NCBI GenBank assembly: GCA_030530775.1
Contig: JAUMUG010000003.1
Span: 1 to 64,000, forward strand
Length of the DNA: 64,000 nucleotides
Source: Lautropia sp.
Lineage (GTDB): Bacteria; Pseudomonadota; Gammaproteobacteria; Burkholderiales; Burkholderiaceae_E
Direction of reading: 5' to 3'
A program made the position numbers and the translations under genes. This document shows positions 1-7,391 of the stretch, piece after piece; position 1 is the first letter of the stretch, and each line of letters starts with the position of its first letter. The notes below the pieces were generated by a model. The model had not been told where the DNA came from and made no database searches. It saw only the letters and a list, made by a program, of their open reading frames with translations.

Positions 1-277
1 TGTCTGTGCCTGACCTGGCCGAGCGCTTGCGTCAGTGTCAAGGGTGGGGGTGGGCAGATGCTTACGTTGCACATGCTGAGGCGGCGGAGTCAGCGCAGCA
101 GCATGCCCTGGTCCCGATTCGGACCGCTGACCGACCGATATCTCCCGAAGGTGCGGGTACTGCATCCGTAACCACATCAACGCTTTGCGTCATGACTTGA
201 GGCAGGAGCCGTATGCGGTAATTCCGCACGTACGGAACTGTACGGGGGCGGGGTGCAATCCCCGTTCCTACCGCGAC
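1..277 (+). mobile_element. 3' end of a group II intron (domains V and VI)
   Basis: A strong hairpin at about 206-239 has the look of group II intron domain V: an AGC-containing lower stem (GAGCCGTATGCGG), a four- to five-base loop and a CCGCACGTACGG return strand. It is followed by a second stem at about 241-270 (GGGGCGGGG pairing with CCCCGTTCC) with an unpaired A in CCTACC, as expected of domain VI with its branch-point A. Frame 1 upstream (to the TAA at 169) is weakly reminiscent of the region behind intron-encoded reverse transcriptases, but I cannot prove that. The 5' part of the intron lies outside the window. The downstream exon is an IS3 transposase gene, so the intron appears to have inserted into an insertion sequence. 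The exact 3' splice site is uncertain by a few bases. Confidence 0.6.
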
Positions 278-669
278 CGATCTACCGAGATTTGAGCCTG
301 AACCTTCACATCAAGCCGCGTCAGCGGATCGTCAGACAGGCGCCAGAGAATGGGCCAGGGATGAAGGCATTGTACTGTTGTGGCACTTCCATCCCGGCGA
401 GCCCACCCACAGAATGTCTTCATTGAGCGTTTCAACTGCAGCCTTCGTGCCGAGGTGCTGGATGCACACCTGTTTGCCAGCCTTGACTTGGTCCAAGACA
501 TGGCCGATGCCTGGATGAGTGCTTACAACGAAGACCGGCCCCACGAATCGCTGGGCAACGTGCCGCCGGCCGTGTTTCTGCCCAGAGCACTTTTCAAACC
601 ATGAAGACCACCGCTCAGGCTTACGCTTTGGCGGCATGAGCTGTGCAGGTTCTGCTGAGGGGCGTTACA
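278..669 (+). pseudogene. IS3-family transposase (OrfB) remnant
   Basis: Two conserved pieces of an IS3/IS407-type integrase-like transposase survive. At about 283-345 a frame reads IYRDLSLNLHIKPRQRIV, the N-terminal motif preceding the catalytic core. At 401-604 another frame reads NVFIERFNCSLRAEVL followed by YNEDRPHESLGNVPP, the C-terminal end including the catalytic Glu of the DDE core. The roughly 130 residues between them, holding both catalytic Asp residues, are missing, and the pieces are in different frames (HPGEPT lies in a third frame just before NVFIERF). The element is therefore dead. The sequence ending GGGGCGTTACA at about 659-669 may be its right terminal inverted repeat. It sits 11 bases from the lysS stop codon. 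Confidence 0.75.
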
Positions 670-680
670 GATCTGCGTAA

Positions 681-2225
681 TCAGTTCTCCCGCTTCAGTG
701 CCGGAAACAGGATCACATCGCGGATGGTCGGGCTGTCGGTGAGGATCATCATCAGGCGGTCGATGCCGATGCCGCAGCCACCGGTCGGGGGCATGGCGTA
801 TTCCAGCGCGCGGATGTAGTCGGCGTCGAAGTACATCGCTTCGTCGTCGCCGGCTTCCTTGGCTTCGACTTGTTTGCGGAAGCGTTCGGCCTGGTCTTCG
901 GGGTCGTTCAATTCCGAGAAGCCGTTGGCGAGTTCCCGGCCGGTCATGAACAGTTCGAAGCGATCGGTGATCTCGGGGTCGGCATTGGATGCCCGCGCCA
1001 GCGGCGAGACTTCGGCCGGGTAGTCGATGATGAAGGTCGGCTCCCAAAGTTTTGCCTCGGCGGTTTCTTCGAACAAGGCGAGCTGCAGGGCGCCGACACC
1101 GGCGCTGGCGGGCGGCTCGACGCCGAAGCCCTGGAGTTTCTCGCGCAGCCAGGCGCTGTCATCCAGTCTGTCGGCTGGCAATTCGGGGGCGTGCTTTCTG
1201 ATCGCTTCGACGATGGTCATCCGCGCGAAGGGTTTGGAGAAGTCCAGCGGTTTGCCCTGATAGCTGAGCCGGGTGGTGCCCAGTGCCTGCTGGGCGGCAT
1301 GGCGGAACACCTGCTCGGTGAAGTCCATCATCCAGCGGTAGTCGGTGTAGGCCGCGTAGAACTCCATCATGGTGAATTCGGGGTTGTGGCGCGGGCTGAG
1401 ACCTTCATTGCGGAAGTTGCGGTTGATCTCGAAGACGCGCTCGAAACCGCCGACGATCAGTCGCTTCAGATAGAGCTCGGGGGCGATTCGCAGGAACATT
1501 GCTTGATCGAGTGCGTTGTGATGTGTCTCGAAGGGCTTGGCAGCGGCGCCACCGGGAATCGGTTGCAGCATCGGCGTCTCGACTTCGAGAAAGCCGGCGC
1601 CCACCATGAAGCTGCGAATGGCGCTGATCGCCTTGCTGCGGGTGACGAAGGTGTTGCGCGTCGATTCGTTGCTCATCAGATCGACATAACGTTGCCGATA
1701 ACGCTGCTCCTGATCGGCCAGGCCGTGGAACTTGTCCGGCAGTGGCCGCAGTGATTTGGTGAGCAGGCGAATATTGCTGCAGCGGATCGACAGCTCGCCC
1801 TTCATCGTCTTGAACAGTGTGCCTTCGGCGGCGACGATGTCGCCCAGATCCCAGTGCTTGAAAGCTTCGTGCTTTTCGGCGCCGATGCCGTCGTCGTTCA
1901 TCCACAGCTGGATGCGGCCGGTGCCATCTTGCAGGGTGGCGAAGCTGGCTTTGCCCTGCACGCGCTTGAGCACCATCCGGCCGGCGACGGACACTCGCAG
2001 GTTTTCGGCGGTCAGATCCTCGCGGCTCTTGTCATCGTGGGCGGCGGTCAACGCAGCGGCGCGGTCGGCCGGCACGAAGTCGTTGGGAAAGGCGTTGCCG
2101 CCGGTTTCGGTGCGCAGGCGATCGAGCTTGGCTCGGCGCTCGGCGATGATCTGGTTCTCGTCGATTTCGGGCGCAACGCTTTCGGTGTTGGTGTGCCCGG
2201 GAAAGGAGGATGCGGGGGTGTTCAC
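681..2225 (-). CDS. lysS: Lysyl-tRNA synthetase, class II
   Basis: Charges tRNA-Lys with lysine in the cytoplasm. The protein has the N-terminal OB-fold anticodon-binding domain ([19 protein letters not shown]), class II motif 1 near [20 protein letters not shown], motif 2 ([24 protein letters not shown]) given here only as [11 protein letters not shown], and motif 3 ([14 protein letters not shown]) close to the C-terminus, which ends FPALKREN. I chose the GTG at 2225, giving 514 residues, close to the usual 500-510. An upstream GTG at 2306 would add 27 residues unlike the family. The gene follows prfB, the usual partner of lysS, separated by about 240 bases. Its 3' end directly abuts transposon debris, yet the reading frame is complete. 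Confidence 0.95.
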   Translation of the reverse strand: MNTPASSFPGHTNTESVAPEIDENQIIAERRAKLDRLRTETGGNAFPNDFVPADRAAALTAAHDDKSREDLTAENLRVSVAGRMVLKRVQGKASFATLQDGTGRIQLWMNDDGIGAEKHEAFKHWDLGDIVAAEGTLFKTMKGELSIRCSNIRLLTKSLRPLPDKFHGLADQEQRYRQRYVDLMSNESTRNTFVTRSKAISAIRSFMVGAGFLEVETPMLQPIPGGAAAKPFETHHNALDQAMFLRIAPELYLKRLIVGGFERVFEINRNFRNEGLSPRHNPEFTMMEFYAAYTDYRWMMDFTEQVFRHAAQQALGTTRLSYQGKPLDFSKPFARMTIVEAIRKHAPELPADRLDDSAWLREKLQGFGVEPPASAGVGALQLALFEETAEAKLWEPTFIIDYPAEVSPLARASNADPEITDRFELFMTGRELANGFSELNDPEDQAERFRKQVEAKEAGDDEAMYFDADYIRALEYAMPPTGGCGIGIDRLMMILTDSPTIRDVILFPALKREN

Positions 2226-2431
2226 GTTTTCAATCCGTTCGTTGTTGCCGGATAAGAAGAATATTTGAGCGATGAATCTTCTGTCCGAGGACGAGGCAGC
2301 CTTCACTCTCTTGCAAGATGCATGGCAGCGTCCGAAGACGGGTGACAGGGATGAAAGGGATGAGCCTGCATCCCCTTCGACTGAGAATTTCGAGACACCA
2401 TGTGCCAGCGCGGCAGTCCGGCTACCGGGCA

Positions 2432-2461
2432 GCCCCGCTGCCTGGCAGCAGCGGGGCTTTA
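2432..2461 (+). terminator. Strong GC hairpin between prfB and lysS
   Basis: GCCCCGCTGC and GCAGCGGGGC form a 10-bp perfect stem around a six-base loop. The short T run (TTTAT) lies on the plus-strand side, whereas prfB and lysS run on the minus strand. On the minus strand the hairpin is followed by CTGCCCGG with no U tract. It may attenuate or stabilise the prfB mRNA rather than terminate it fully. Confidence 0.4.
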
Positions 2462-2467
2462 TCGGGA

Positions 2468-3572
2468 TCAGACTCCTTGCTTCAGGCTCTCGGCGATGAA
2501 ATCGTCGAGGTCGCCATCGAGTACGGCGCGGGTGTTGCTGGTTTCATAGTTGGTGCGCAGGTCCTTGATACGGGACTGGTCCAGCACGTAAGAGCGGATC
2601 TGGTGGCCCCAGCCGATGTCGGTCTTGGAAGCTTCCACCTTGTCCTGTTCTGCCTGGCGCTTGCGTAGTTCCAGCTCGAAGAGGCGCGCGCGCAGCATCT
2701 TCATGGCTTCGTCGCGGTTGCGGTGTTGCGAACGGTCGTTTTGGCACTGCACGACCGTGTTGGTGGGGATGTGCGTGATCCGCACCGCCGATTCGGTCTT
2801 GTTCACGTGCTGGCCACCGGCGCCGGATGCGCGGTACACGTCGATGCGCAGGTCGGCCGGGTTGATGTCGATCTCGATCGAGTCATCGACTTCCGGGTAG
2901 ACATAGACGGAGGCAAAAGATGTGTGACGGCCGCCGCCCGAATCGAAGGGCGATTTGCGCACCAGACGATGCACGCCGGTCTCGGTGCGCAGATAGCCAT
3001 AGGCGTATTCACCTTCGACCTTGATGGTTGCACCTTTGATACCGGCCACGTCGCCTTCGCTTTCTTCGAGCAGCGTGGTCGAAAGCCCGCGACGTTCGCA
3101 GTAGCGCAGATACTGACGCAGCAGCATCGCGGCCCAGTCGCACGCTTCGGTACCGCCGGCGCCGGCCTGGATTTCGACGAAGCAGGCGCTGGGGTCGGCC
3201 GGGTTCGAGAACATCCGGCGGAATTCGAGGTCTTCGACACCGGCGAGGATCTTCAGCGAATCCTCATCCAACGCTTGCAGCGTCGGGTCGTCGGATTCGG
3301 CGGCCGCCATCTCGAACAGGTCACTGGTGTCCTTCAGCGATTCCATCAGGCTCTCCATAGAGCCGACGGTGTTGTCGAGCAGGCGTTTTTCCTTGCCCAG
3401 CTCGAGCGCTGCGGCCGGGTCGTTCCAGATATCGGGGGCTTCGAGGGCGGAATTGACCTCGATCAGGCGGTTTTTCTTTTCGTCGAAGTCAAAGATACCC
3501 CCTGAGATCCTGCAGCCTTTGACTGAGGTTCTCCAGGCGGGCTTCAAGCTGATTCAAGCGCTCGGCGTCCAT
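2468..3572 (-). CDS. prfB: Peptide chain release factor 2 (programmed +1 frameshift)
   Basis: RF2 releases finished peptides at UGA and UAA. The gene needs a +1 frameshift. Frame 0 starts at the ATG at 3572 and codes 27 residues ([10 protein letters not shown] to LRGYL), then meets UGA at 3491-3489 inside AGGGGGTATCTTTGAC, the canonical RF2 site: Shine-Dalgarno-like AGGGGG at 3503-3498, slippery CTT at 3494-3492 and UGA-C. After the shift it continues [12 protein letters not shown] in the frame ending at 2468, for about 367 residues in total. The codon-recognition SPF tripeptide (RKSPFDSGG) and the catalytic GGQ ([12 protein letters not shown]) are both present. It lies upstream of lysS, the standard arrangement. 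Annotation that ignores the frameshift would lose the true N-terminus. Confidence 0.96.
3488..3503 (-). promoter_or_regulatory. RF2 programmed +1 frameshift signal
   Basis: The minus strand reads AGGGGGTATCTTTGAC. The internal Shine-Dalgarno-like AGGGGG, the three-base spacer TAT, the slippery CTT and the poorly read UGA-C match the autoregulatory site known from E. coli prfB. When RF2 is scarce the ribosome pauses at UGA and shifts forward, making more RF2. Confidence 0.95.
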
Positions 3573-3626
3573 CTGATTTGGGTTGATTCTCGGTTCGTGA
3601 ACTCAACCTAAAATTATAGCCTGTCG

Positions 3627-4247
3627 TCAGCGCTGAAGCCGAGTTCCGGTGCGGTAGCTGACGCCCTGATGATCGATGATCGTCAGTCGGGCAGTGTCGA
3701 TCGCCTGCGCTTCGGCCAATTTGGCCACTTCGCTGGCCGGGGTGTCGGCATCGATGCCCTCGAGCCGATCGACTTTCAGGGCGAACAGCTGGAATTCGTA
3801 GCGGTTGGGTCGGTCGGCCGGGGGGCAGACACCGATGTAGCCGGGCTTGCCGGCATCGGTGCGGGTCTGCAGGGTACCTCCGGGCAGTTGGGCGCCATCG
3901 GCCGTGATGCCGGCCGGCAGTTGCCGGATGCTGCCAGGGATATCGGCCACTGCCCAGTGCACACCGTCGATGTTCTTGGATGCGTTCGTGTTGCGGGCGG
4001 CGTCTTTGTTGGTGAGGATCAGCACGAAGCTGCGGGCATCGGCCGGTGCATTCAACCAGGTCAGCGGCGGTGACTGGTTGTGACCGCTGCAGGCCGCATC
4101 GATGTCGGCGCTGGCCAGCTGAGCCTTGTCGAAGCGGCCGTGCTTGAGATTGTCGATACGCAGGCGGAAGTGCTCTCCATCTGCGACGCCGAGCGAGGCC
4201 ATCGAGGACAGGCCAATGGCGAGCAGGCTTTGAAGAATACGGGGCAT
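3627..4247 (-). CDS. Secreted YbhB/YbcL-type PEBP-family protein
   Basis: A 206-residue member of the phosphatidylethanolamine-binding protein (Raf-kinase-inhibitor-like) family. The bacterial family is known mainly from its fold; its ligand is uncertain. A signal peptide is visible (MPRILQSLLAIGLSSMASLGVADG, cleavage near residue 22), so the protein is probably periplasmic. Family marks are CSGHNQSPPLTWLNAP (ligand-pocket region), VHWAVADIPGSIRQLP and YIGVCPPADRPNRYEFQLFALK; residues quoted here are separate short stretches. It lies 54 bases upstream of the prfB start on the same strand and may be co-transcribed with prfB from the ubi genes. No promoter is evident. The family assignment is firm, the role unknown. 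Confidence 0.85.
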   Translation of the reverse strand: MPRILQSLLAIGLSSMASLGVADGEHFRLRIDNLKHGRFDKAQLASADIDAACSGHNQSPPLTWLNAPADARSFVLILTNKDAARNTNASKNIDGVHWAVADIPGSIRQLPAGITADGAQLPGGTLQTRTDAGKPGYIGVCPPADRPNRYEFQLFALKVDRLEGIDADTPASEVAKLAEAQAIDTARLTIIDHQGVSYRTGTRLQR

Positions 4248-4324
4248 GGTGTGATGGTCGGCGAGCAGGACAGGGTTGAGGGTCAGATGGTGAAAGTGCA
4301 GGAACAGGACCGTTCGGTATCGGA

Positions 4325-4885
4325 TCAGCCTGGATGCCGGGCCGAGAAGATGCGGGCCAGTACGGCCGGTGGCTTCGGCAGCTCATCCGGCAGCCATTGT
4401 CCGAGCTGCGGCGACCAGCGCGAGACGACGGCGCGTGGTGTCCATTGCGCGGGTTCGAAGACCGGAAATTCCAGAGCATCGAGCGTGTTCTTGACGATAA
4501 GCCCCAGCTCAGTGTCGCCTTCCATCACCAGGCGGCGGTTGAAGAAGAGGGTGTCGGGGTCCTGCTGGCGCTGGGCGAGCAGGATGAAATCCTGGGCGTT
4601 GGCGATGATGACCAGATCGGTATCGGCCTGCGGAGCACTGGGGACGAAGCGCTGGCCATTCCAGCTGAAATCGAAGGCCACGCCGGCGTCGCGTACCCGG
4701 ATCGCCATCCGCTTGCCGGTCAGGGCCGCTTTCACGTCCTCCGGCAGTTGCCGGGCCAGGGTCAGGTTGATGGTGGCCACCAGCAGCACCGATCCCGGGT
4801 AGGCCGGCAGTCTGGACAGCACCGTACCGACGGGTTGGGGCAGGGTGAAAGAGTCGGGCAGGGTGGGCATGTCAAAGGTGTTCAT
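4325..4885 (-). CDS. ubiT: UbiT, SCP2-domain ubiquinone biosynthesis protein
   Basis: A 186-residue protein with an SCP2 sterol-carrier-type lipid-binding domain (VKAALTGKRMAIRV, FDFSWNGQRFVPSAP, ADTDLVIIANAQDF). In known proteobacteria UbiT works with UbiU and UbiV to make ubiquinone without oxygen, probably binding hydrophobic precursors. It follows ubiV and ubiU on the same strand, the diagnostic three-gene neighbourhood. Without that context it could be called only a generic SCP2 protein. The acidic-hydrophobic C-terminus and its length match the YhbT type. Start taken at the ATG giving MNTFDMPTLP. Confidence 0.85.
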   Translation of the reverse strand: MNTFDMPTLPDSFTLPQPVGTVLSRLPAYPGSVLLVATINLTLARQLPEDVKAALTGKRMAIRVRDAGVAFDFSWNGQRFVPSAPQADTDLVIIANAQDFILLAQRQQDPDTLFFNRRLVMEGDTELGLIVKNTLDALEFPVFEPAQWTPRAVVSRWSPQLGQWLPDELPKPPAVLARIFSARHPG

Positions 4886-5123
4886 GTCGGGTCAGGGGCT
4901 GAATCTGAAGGGGAAGAATGCTTCGGTGCCGGGTCCTGGGGACCCGGTACCGGCAGAGAGCCGTATGCTGGCAGTCTGCACAGGCACCGAAACGGTTGGA
5001 AATCGATCTGCTCCTTTGTGCGCAGTGCTGGTCAGTACCGGTATCGGGGATATCTGGTGCAGCTGCGGAGACGGATTCCCGGTCTCGATATCCGGTTCGG
5101 GTATCGTCATTCGGCTCGCCCCT

Positions 5124-6023
5124 TCATCCCGTACCCGCCCGAACCAGCTCCATACCCGGCCTGCCATGCCAGTAGCCGTTGCAGGGCGCTTCGGGCATGT
5201 CAGGGCGCAGCCGGTCCAGCGCACCGGCATCGGCGCGGCCCTGGCGGCGGGCCTGGTCGAAGGCGGCCACGATGCGGTCCATGTGCTGTGACTGCGGGCT
5301 GAGGCGTAACAGATCGATGCCGAGGGCGTGCAGTTGCGGGATGTCTTCGAGCAGGTTGTAGACACGGGCCGACTGGGTTTGGATGCCGTTGAGCACCAGA
5401 AAGGGCTCGGCTTCTCGGCTGGTCAGCAGTTGGCCATCGGGGTGCTCGATGCAGCGAAAACCGCAGTCGTCCTTGGGGGTGTCGTGATGCCGGGCGGTGA
5501 AGCAGCGTGCCGAAAACGCCAGCGGCAGGCGCCCATAAGCAAAGACTTCGGTTTCGAGTCCATCCGGTTTCTGAGCCAGTACGCGGGCCAGGTCGTCGCG
5601 TTTCATTTCCAGTGGCGTCACCCAGCGACGGGCGCCCAGGCTCACCATCCAGTTCAGTGAATCGATGTTGAACAGATTGAGATGGGGGCCGGCGACGAAG
5701 GGATGACAGTCGGCCGCCACGTGAACCGCGCCCATGTCGTTGGCTTCGATCAGATAGTGGCCGTTGTTCACCACACGCTGCATGGAGGCGACATCCGAGG
5801 TGGATTCCAGTAACACCTGGGTGGATAGCACGACTTCCTTGCCGGCTTCTTGCAGCATCCGGGCGATTTCCAGCCAATCGTCCAGACGCAGTTCGTGCCG
5901 GCGCGAGCAGACGGCCTCGCCCAGATAGACCACGTCGACGGGCATGTCGGCCATGTCGGCATAGAAGCCGAGTACCGTGGTGCGCGGCCAGTAATAAAGC
6001 AATGGTCCCAGCGAGAGTTTCAT
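5124..6023 (-). CDS. ubiV: UbiV, O2-independent ubiquinone hydroxylation Fe-S protein
   Basis: Peptidase U32-family protein of 299 residues. UbiV forms a complex with UbiU that hydroxylates ubiquinone intermediates under anaerobic conditions. Four cysteines in the expected pattern can ligate a 4Fe-4S cluster: Cys39 ([12 protein letters not shown]), a Cys in [12 protein letters not shown] and the CxxxC of [13 protein letters not shown]. The position of Cys39 equals that reported for the E. coli protein. I use the ATG at 6023 ([14 protein letters not shown]). The reading frame is open further upstream to 6677, but that extension overlaps ubiU in another frame and is not family sequence. About 158 bases separate it from ubiU. 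Confidence 0.93.
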   Translation of the reverse strand: MKLSLGPLLYYWPRTTVLGFYADMADMPVDVVYLGEAVCSRRHELRLDDWLEIARMLQEAGKEVVLSTQVLLESTSDVASMQRVVNNGHYLIEANDMGAVHVAADCHPFVAGPHLNLFNIDSLNWMVSLGARRWVTPLEMKRDDLARVLAQKPDGLETEVFAYGRLPLAFSARCFTARHHDTPKDDCGFRCIEHPDGQLLTSREAEPFLVLNGIQTQSARVYNLLEDIPQLHALGIDLLRLSPQSQHMDRIVAAFDQARRQGRADAGALDRLRPDMPEAPCNGYWHGRPGMELVRAGTG

Positions 6024-6181
6024 TGGACGGATCCTTGCGTTGTATTCGCTTTTTTCCCGGTGGTCGGTGTGTTTGGGGCATAGCCACAGGCGTGGTGCCG
6101 GTGGCGGTCGAGATGGCGCAGCGCGACGTCGGGCTCCGGACTTCGCCCGGACATCGGGCGCCCGATCACCGACGTCGGCCT

Positions 6182-7267
6182 TCATTTCCAGGAGCGATAA
6201 TAGGCGCCCAGGGTGTGCTGCTGGCCTTCGGCCACCTGATCGAGGGCAGCCATCCAGGCGGTCTTCGGGGTGTAGAGATGGGCCTGCTTCATGCAGTGAT
6301 CGATGGCTTCGCGCCAGACTCGGGTCACATGGGCCACATAGGCCGGGCTGCGTTGGCGGCCTTCGATCTTGATGGCGCGCACGCCGATGTCGACCAGCTG
6401 GGGTAGCAGCTCCAGTGTGTTCAGGCTGGTGGGTTCTTCGAGCGCGTAGTAGCCGTGTTCGCCACCCACGTCGAAGCGACCCTTGCACAGGGTGGGGTAG
6501 CCTGCGTTTTCGCCCTTGCCATAGCGGTCGATCAGTACGCCGTTGAGACGGGACTCGAGTCCGCGTGGGGTTTCCTGCCAGCGCACCGCCTTGGCGGGCG
6601 AGCAGACACCGTGAGTGTTCGGTGATTCGCCGGTGGCGTAGGAGGACAGTGCACATCGGCCTTCGACCATCACGCACAGGCTGCCGAAACCAAAGACTTC
6701 GATTTCGACCGGCGTGCGGCGCACCACCTGCTTGACCTGTTCCAGCGACAGCACGCGCGGCAGAACGGCGCGCTGTACACCGAATCGTTCATGAAACAGG
6801 TTGATCGCTTCATGATTCGTCGATGAACTTTGTACCGACAGATGCAGGCGCAATGTGGGGTGGTTGCGGGCAGCGTAGTACATCAGGCCGGGATCGGCGG
6901 CGATGATGGCGTCGACTCCCCATTGGACGGCACGATCGACGGCCGCTCGCCAGGGGGTCGGGTTGCCGGCCTGCGGAAAGGTGTTGAGCGCCAGCAGAAT
7001 CTTGCGCTGGCGGGCATGGGCATAGGCAATGCCTTGACGGATGGCGTTCTCGTCGAAGTTCAAACCGGCAAAGTTGCGGGCGTTGGTGGCGTCGCGCAGA
7101 CCCAGATAGACGCAATCGGCACCGGCATCGATGGCAGCCTTCAGCGCCGGCAGGCTGCCGGCCGGACAGACCAGCTCGGGAGCACGCCGCTCGGCTTTGG
7201 GCGGCTGTCGATGGGCCTGTCCATCGGCCGAGCTGGCGGGCTGGGAGAGAACCACGGCATCGTTCAC
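6182..7267 (-). CDS. ubiU: UbiU, O2-independent ubiquinone hydroxylation Fe-S protein
   Basis: Peptidase U32-family protein, 361 residues from the GTG at 7267. It starts with the typical [20 protein letters not shown] and holds four cysteines for the cluster: [21 protein letters not shown] and YPTLCKGRF. It partners UbiV. The start is decided by the ribosome site GGAGG at 7279-7275: it lies seven bases before the GTG (VNDAVVLSQ), but only one base before the ATG at 7273. The first 30 residues are poorly conserved. It is first of the ubiU-ubiV-ubiT series and lies downstream of the agarase-like gene. Confidence 0.93.
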   Translation of the reverse strand: MNDAVVLSQPASSADGQAHRQPPKAERRAPELVCPAGSLPALKAAIDAGADCVYLGLRDATNARNFAGLNFDENAIRQGIAYAHARQRKILLALNTFPQAGNPTPWRAAVDRAVQWGVDAIIAADPGLMYYAARNHPTLRLHLSVQSSSTNHEAINLFHERFGVQRAVLPRVLSLEQVKQVVRRTPVEIEVFGFGSLCVMVEGRCALSSYATGESPNTHGVCSPAKAVRWQETPRGLESRLNGVLIDRYGKGENAGYPTLCKGRFDVGGEHGYYALEEPTSLNTLELLPQLVDIGVRAIKIEGRQRSPAYVAHVTRVWREAIDHCMKQAHLYTPKTAWMAALDQVAEGQQHTLGAYYRSWK

Positions 7268-7391
7268 GGGCATTCCTCCGAAATTGCCAAAGATCGCACG
7301 AATGCGCGAAATGGAAATTGACAACCGTCAGATTGTATTTGGGAATGCCACGCTTCGCGCCCCGAAGGCGGGTGTCGCGGTCGTGAACGGA

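Noticed and set aside
6024..6677. Long N-terminal extension of ubiV
   Set aside because: Overlaps ubiU in a different frame; UbiV homology and Cys39 numbering start exactly at 6023.
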